Below, piece after piece: positions 63,194-64,000 of a stretch of DNA of 64,000 nucleotides. Position 1 is the first letter of the stretch. Every line of letters starts with the position of its first letter. Both the position numbers and the translations under genes were made by a program. Source of the DNA: Planctomycetales bacterium (GTDB taxonomy: Bacteria; Planctomycetota; Planctomycetia; Isosphaerales; Isosphaeraceae); contig DAIDHB010000333.1 of NCBI GenBank assembly GCA_027452145.1, positions 17,449-81,448 on the forward strand, read 5' to 3'. A model generated the notes under the pieces. The model saw only the letters and a list, made by a program, of their open reading frames with translations. It was not told where the DNA came from and searched no databases.

Positions 63194-64000
63194 TCATGGG
63201 GCATCGAGCTCGCGCTGGACCTGCTCGCGGCTGCGGGTGTAGGCGTCGATCAGCCGGTCGAAGTCCGAGCGAATCCCTTCGGTCGACTGGAGCCGCCGCA
63301 ACTCCTCCAGCACGCGATCGATCGCCCGGAGGAGCTGCGGGCCGGACTGCTGGATCAGGTCCTTGCGCTGGGCCGGGGAGAGCGTCGGCAGGGCCTTCCC
63401 GCGATTGGCCGAGGCGCGGAGCAGCACGGCCCCGCGGGCGACCTGGTCCCGGCCCGCCGCGATCGAATTGGTGTCGCGGATGCGGGCGTATCCGTCGGCG
63501 ATCTGGTTGTACGCCCGGATCAGGTCGTCGACCGTCTCGCGATGCCGGGACGCCGCGGGACTCGCCGTCGCGGCCGGCGCAGCCTTGGGGGCGGCGGCCG
63601 GTGGAGTCGTCTCCTCGTTTCCGGCCGAGACCGCCGGGGGAGCCTGCTCCTCTTTCGGCTCCGCCTTGCCGTCGGGGTCCATCGTGGAGCGGACCGCCCC
63701 CGAGACCAGGTTGTACATGACGACCCACATGACCGAGCCGACGCCGATGCCCGCGGCGAGCGCACCCGCCATGACCCACTTGCGCCGGTTCGGGGATGCG
63801 GCGGGCTGGGCGGCGGGTCGCGCACCGACCCGCCCGATCGGCTCGTCGTCCGCCGCGTCCGACTCGTCGAGCGTCGCCCAGTCGGTCGCCGCCGGCACCG
63901 CCGCGGCCGCCGCGGGCGGCACCGGGATCGCCTCCGACGAGTCGAGCTCCCACCACCCCGACTCACCCGCGGTCGCACCGACCATCGCCGGAGCCGCCGC
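63194..64000 (-). CDS. Membrane protein with Ala/Pro-rich cytoplasmic part (5' end off window)
   Basis: The frame is open to the right edge (AAPAMVGATAGESGWWELDS) and no ribosome binding site precedes the Met at 63985, so the true start is probably outside. At least 263 residues are seen. A polar part with GWWELDSSEAIPVPP and WATLDESDAADDEPIG is followed by one membrane helix (VMAGALAAGIGVGSVMWVVM). A low-complexity Ala/Pro/Thr linker then leads to a helical outer domain (VDDLIRAYNQIADGYARIRD, LLRAIDRVLEELRRLQSTEG). The family is not recognised. It is upstream of and in the same direction as rpsL. Confidence 0.7.
   Translation of the reverse strand, partial: AAAPAMVGATAGESGWWELDSSEAIPVPPAAAAAVPAATDWATLDESDAADDEPIGRVGARPAAQPAASPNRRKWVMAGALAAGIGVGSVMWVVMYNLVSGAVRSTMDPDGKAEPKEEQAPPAVSAGNEETTPPAAAPKAAPAATASPAASRHRETVDDLIRAYNQIADGYARIRDTNSIAAGRDQVARGAVLLRASANRGKALPTLSPAQRKDLIQQSGPQLLRAIDRVLEELRRLQSTEGIRSDFDRLIDAYTRSREQVQRELDAP

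Overview
The window looks like chromosomal DNA of a planctomycete, most likely of the Isosphaeraceae/Gemmataceae type. Base composition is very G+C-rich. Typical planctomycetal families are present: a DUF1559 pilin-like protein paired with a small lipoprotein, a CRTAC1 (FG-GAP/ASPIC-UnbV) protein, a Ser/Thr kinase fused to a formylglycine-generating-enzyme domain, three ECF sigma factors fused to membrane-anchored C-terminal domains, a PEP-CTERM protein, and secreted proteins with an N-terminal 'ESLEGR' type motif. This assignment is inferred from gene content only.

Layout. 1-6.5 kb: an incomplete minus-strand gene ends off the left edge in a HINT (intein-like) domain of the polymorphic-toxin kind; it is divergent from a large TPR/CRTAC1 protein and a glycosyltransferase-like protein. 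6.9-10 kb: a cobalamin-riboswitch-controlled minus-strand cluster encodes a DUF71/COG2102 PP-loop ATPase, a small DUF6580-like membrane protein and a BtuF-like binding protein fused to DUF5522. 10.5-17.4 kb: a broken RHS-repeat gene followed by an IS5-type insertion sequence. 17.7-22.2 kb: a translationally coupled NTF2-like/Gly-rich-TPR pair and a convergent pepsin-like protease. 22.5-27 kb: an Lhr-like helicase, interrupted in frame by palindromic repeats, overlapping pdeM, then a DUF3179 protein. 27.7-29.5 kb: the DUF1559 protein and its lipoprotein. 29.7-33 kb: a two-gene operon for a seven-heme cytochrome with TPRs and a second TPR protein. 33.4-40.7 kb: single metabolic and secreted genes (UPF0173 hydrolase, left-handed beta-helix protein, LarA-like racemase, PepSY-like protein, Tat-exported sulfite-oxidase-family protein, small PEGA-like protein). 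41-58.5 kb: the signalling region with three sigma-factor fusions, the kinase-FGE protein, a PEP-CTERM protein and two paralogous secreted low-complexity proteins. 58.5-64 kb: a coupled glycosyltransferase-glycosyltransferase-GNAT cassette behind rpsL-rpsG, then an incomplete membrane protein.

The intergenic spaces are crowded with palindromic repeat families. One family (arms reading GAGGGCGAGGCTCCCGCC) occurs between genes and also, in frame, inside the helicase. The most coherent candidate system is the B12-controlled cluster at 6.9-9.95 kb, which links a poorly characterised ATPase, a membrane protein and a fused corrinoid-binding protein. No tRNA, rRNA or CRISPR array was recognised.
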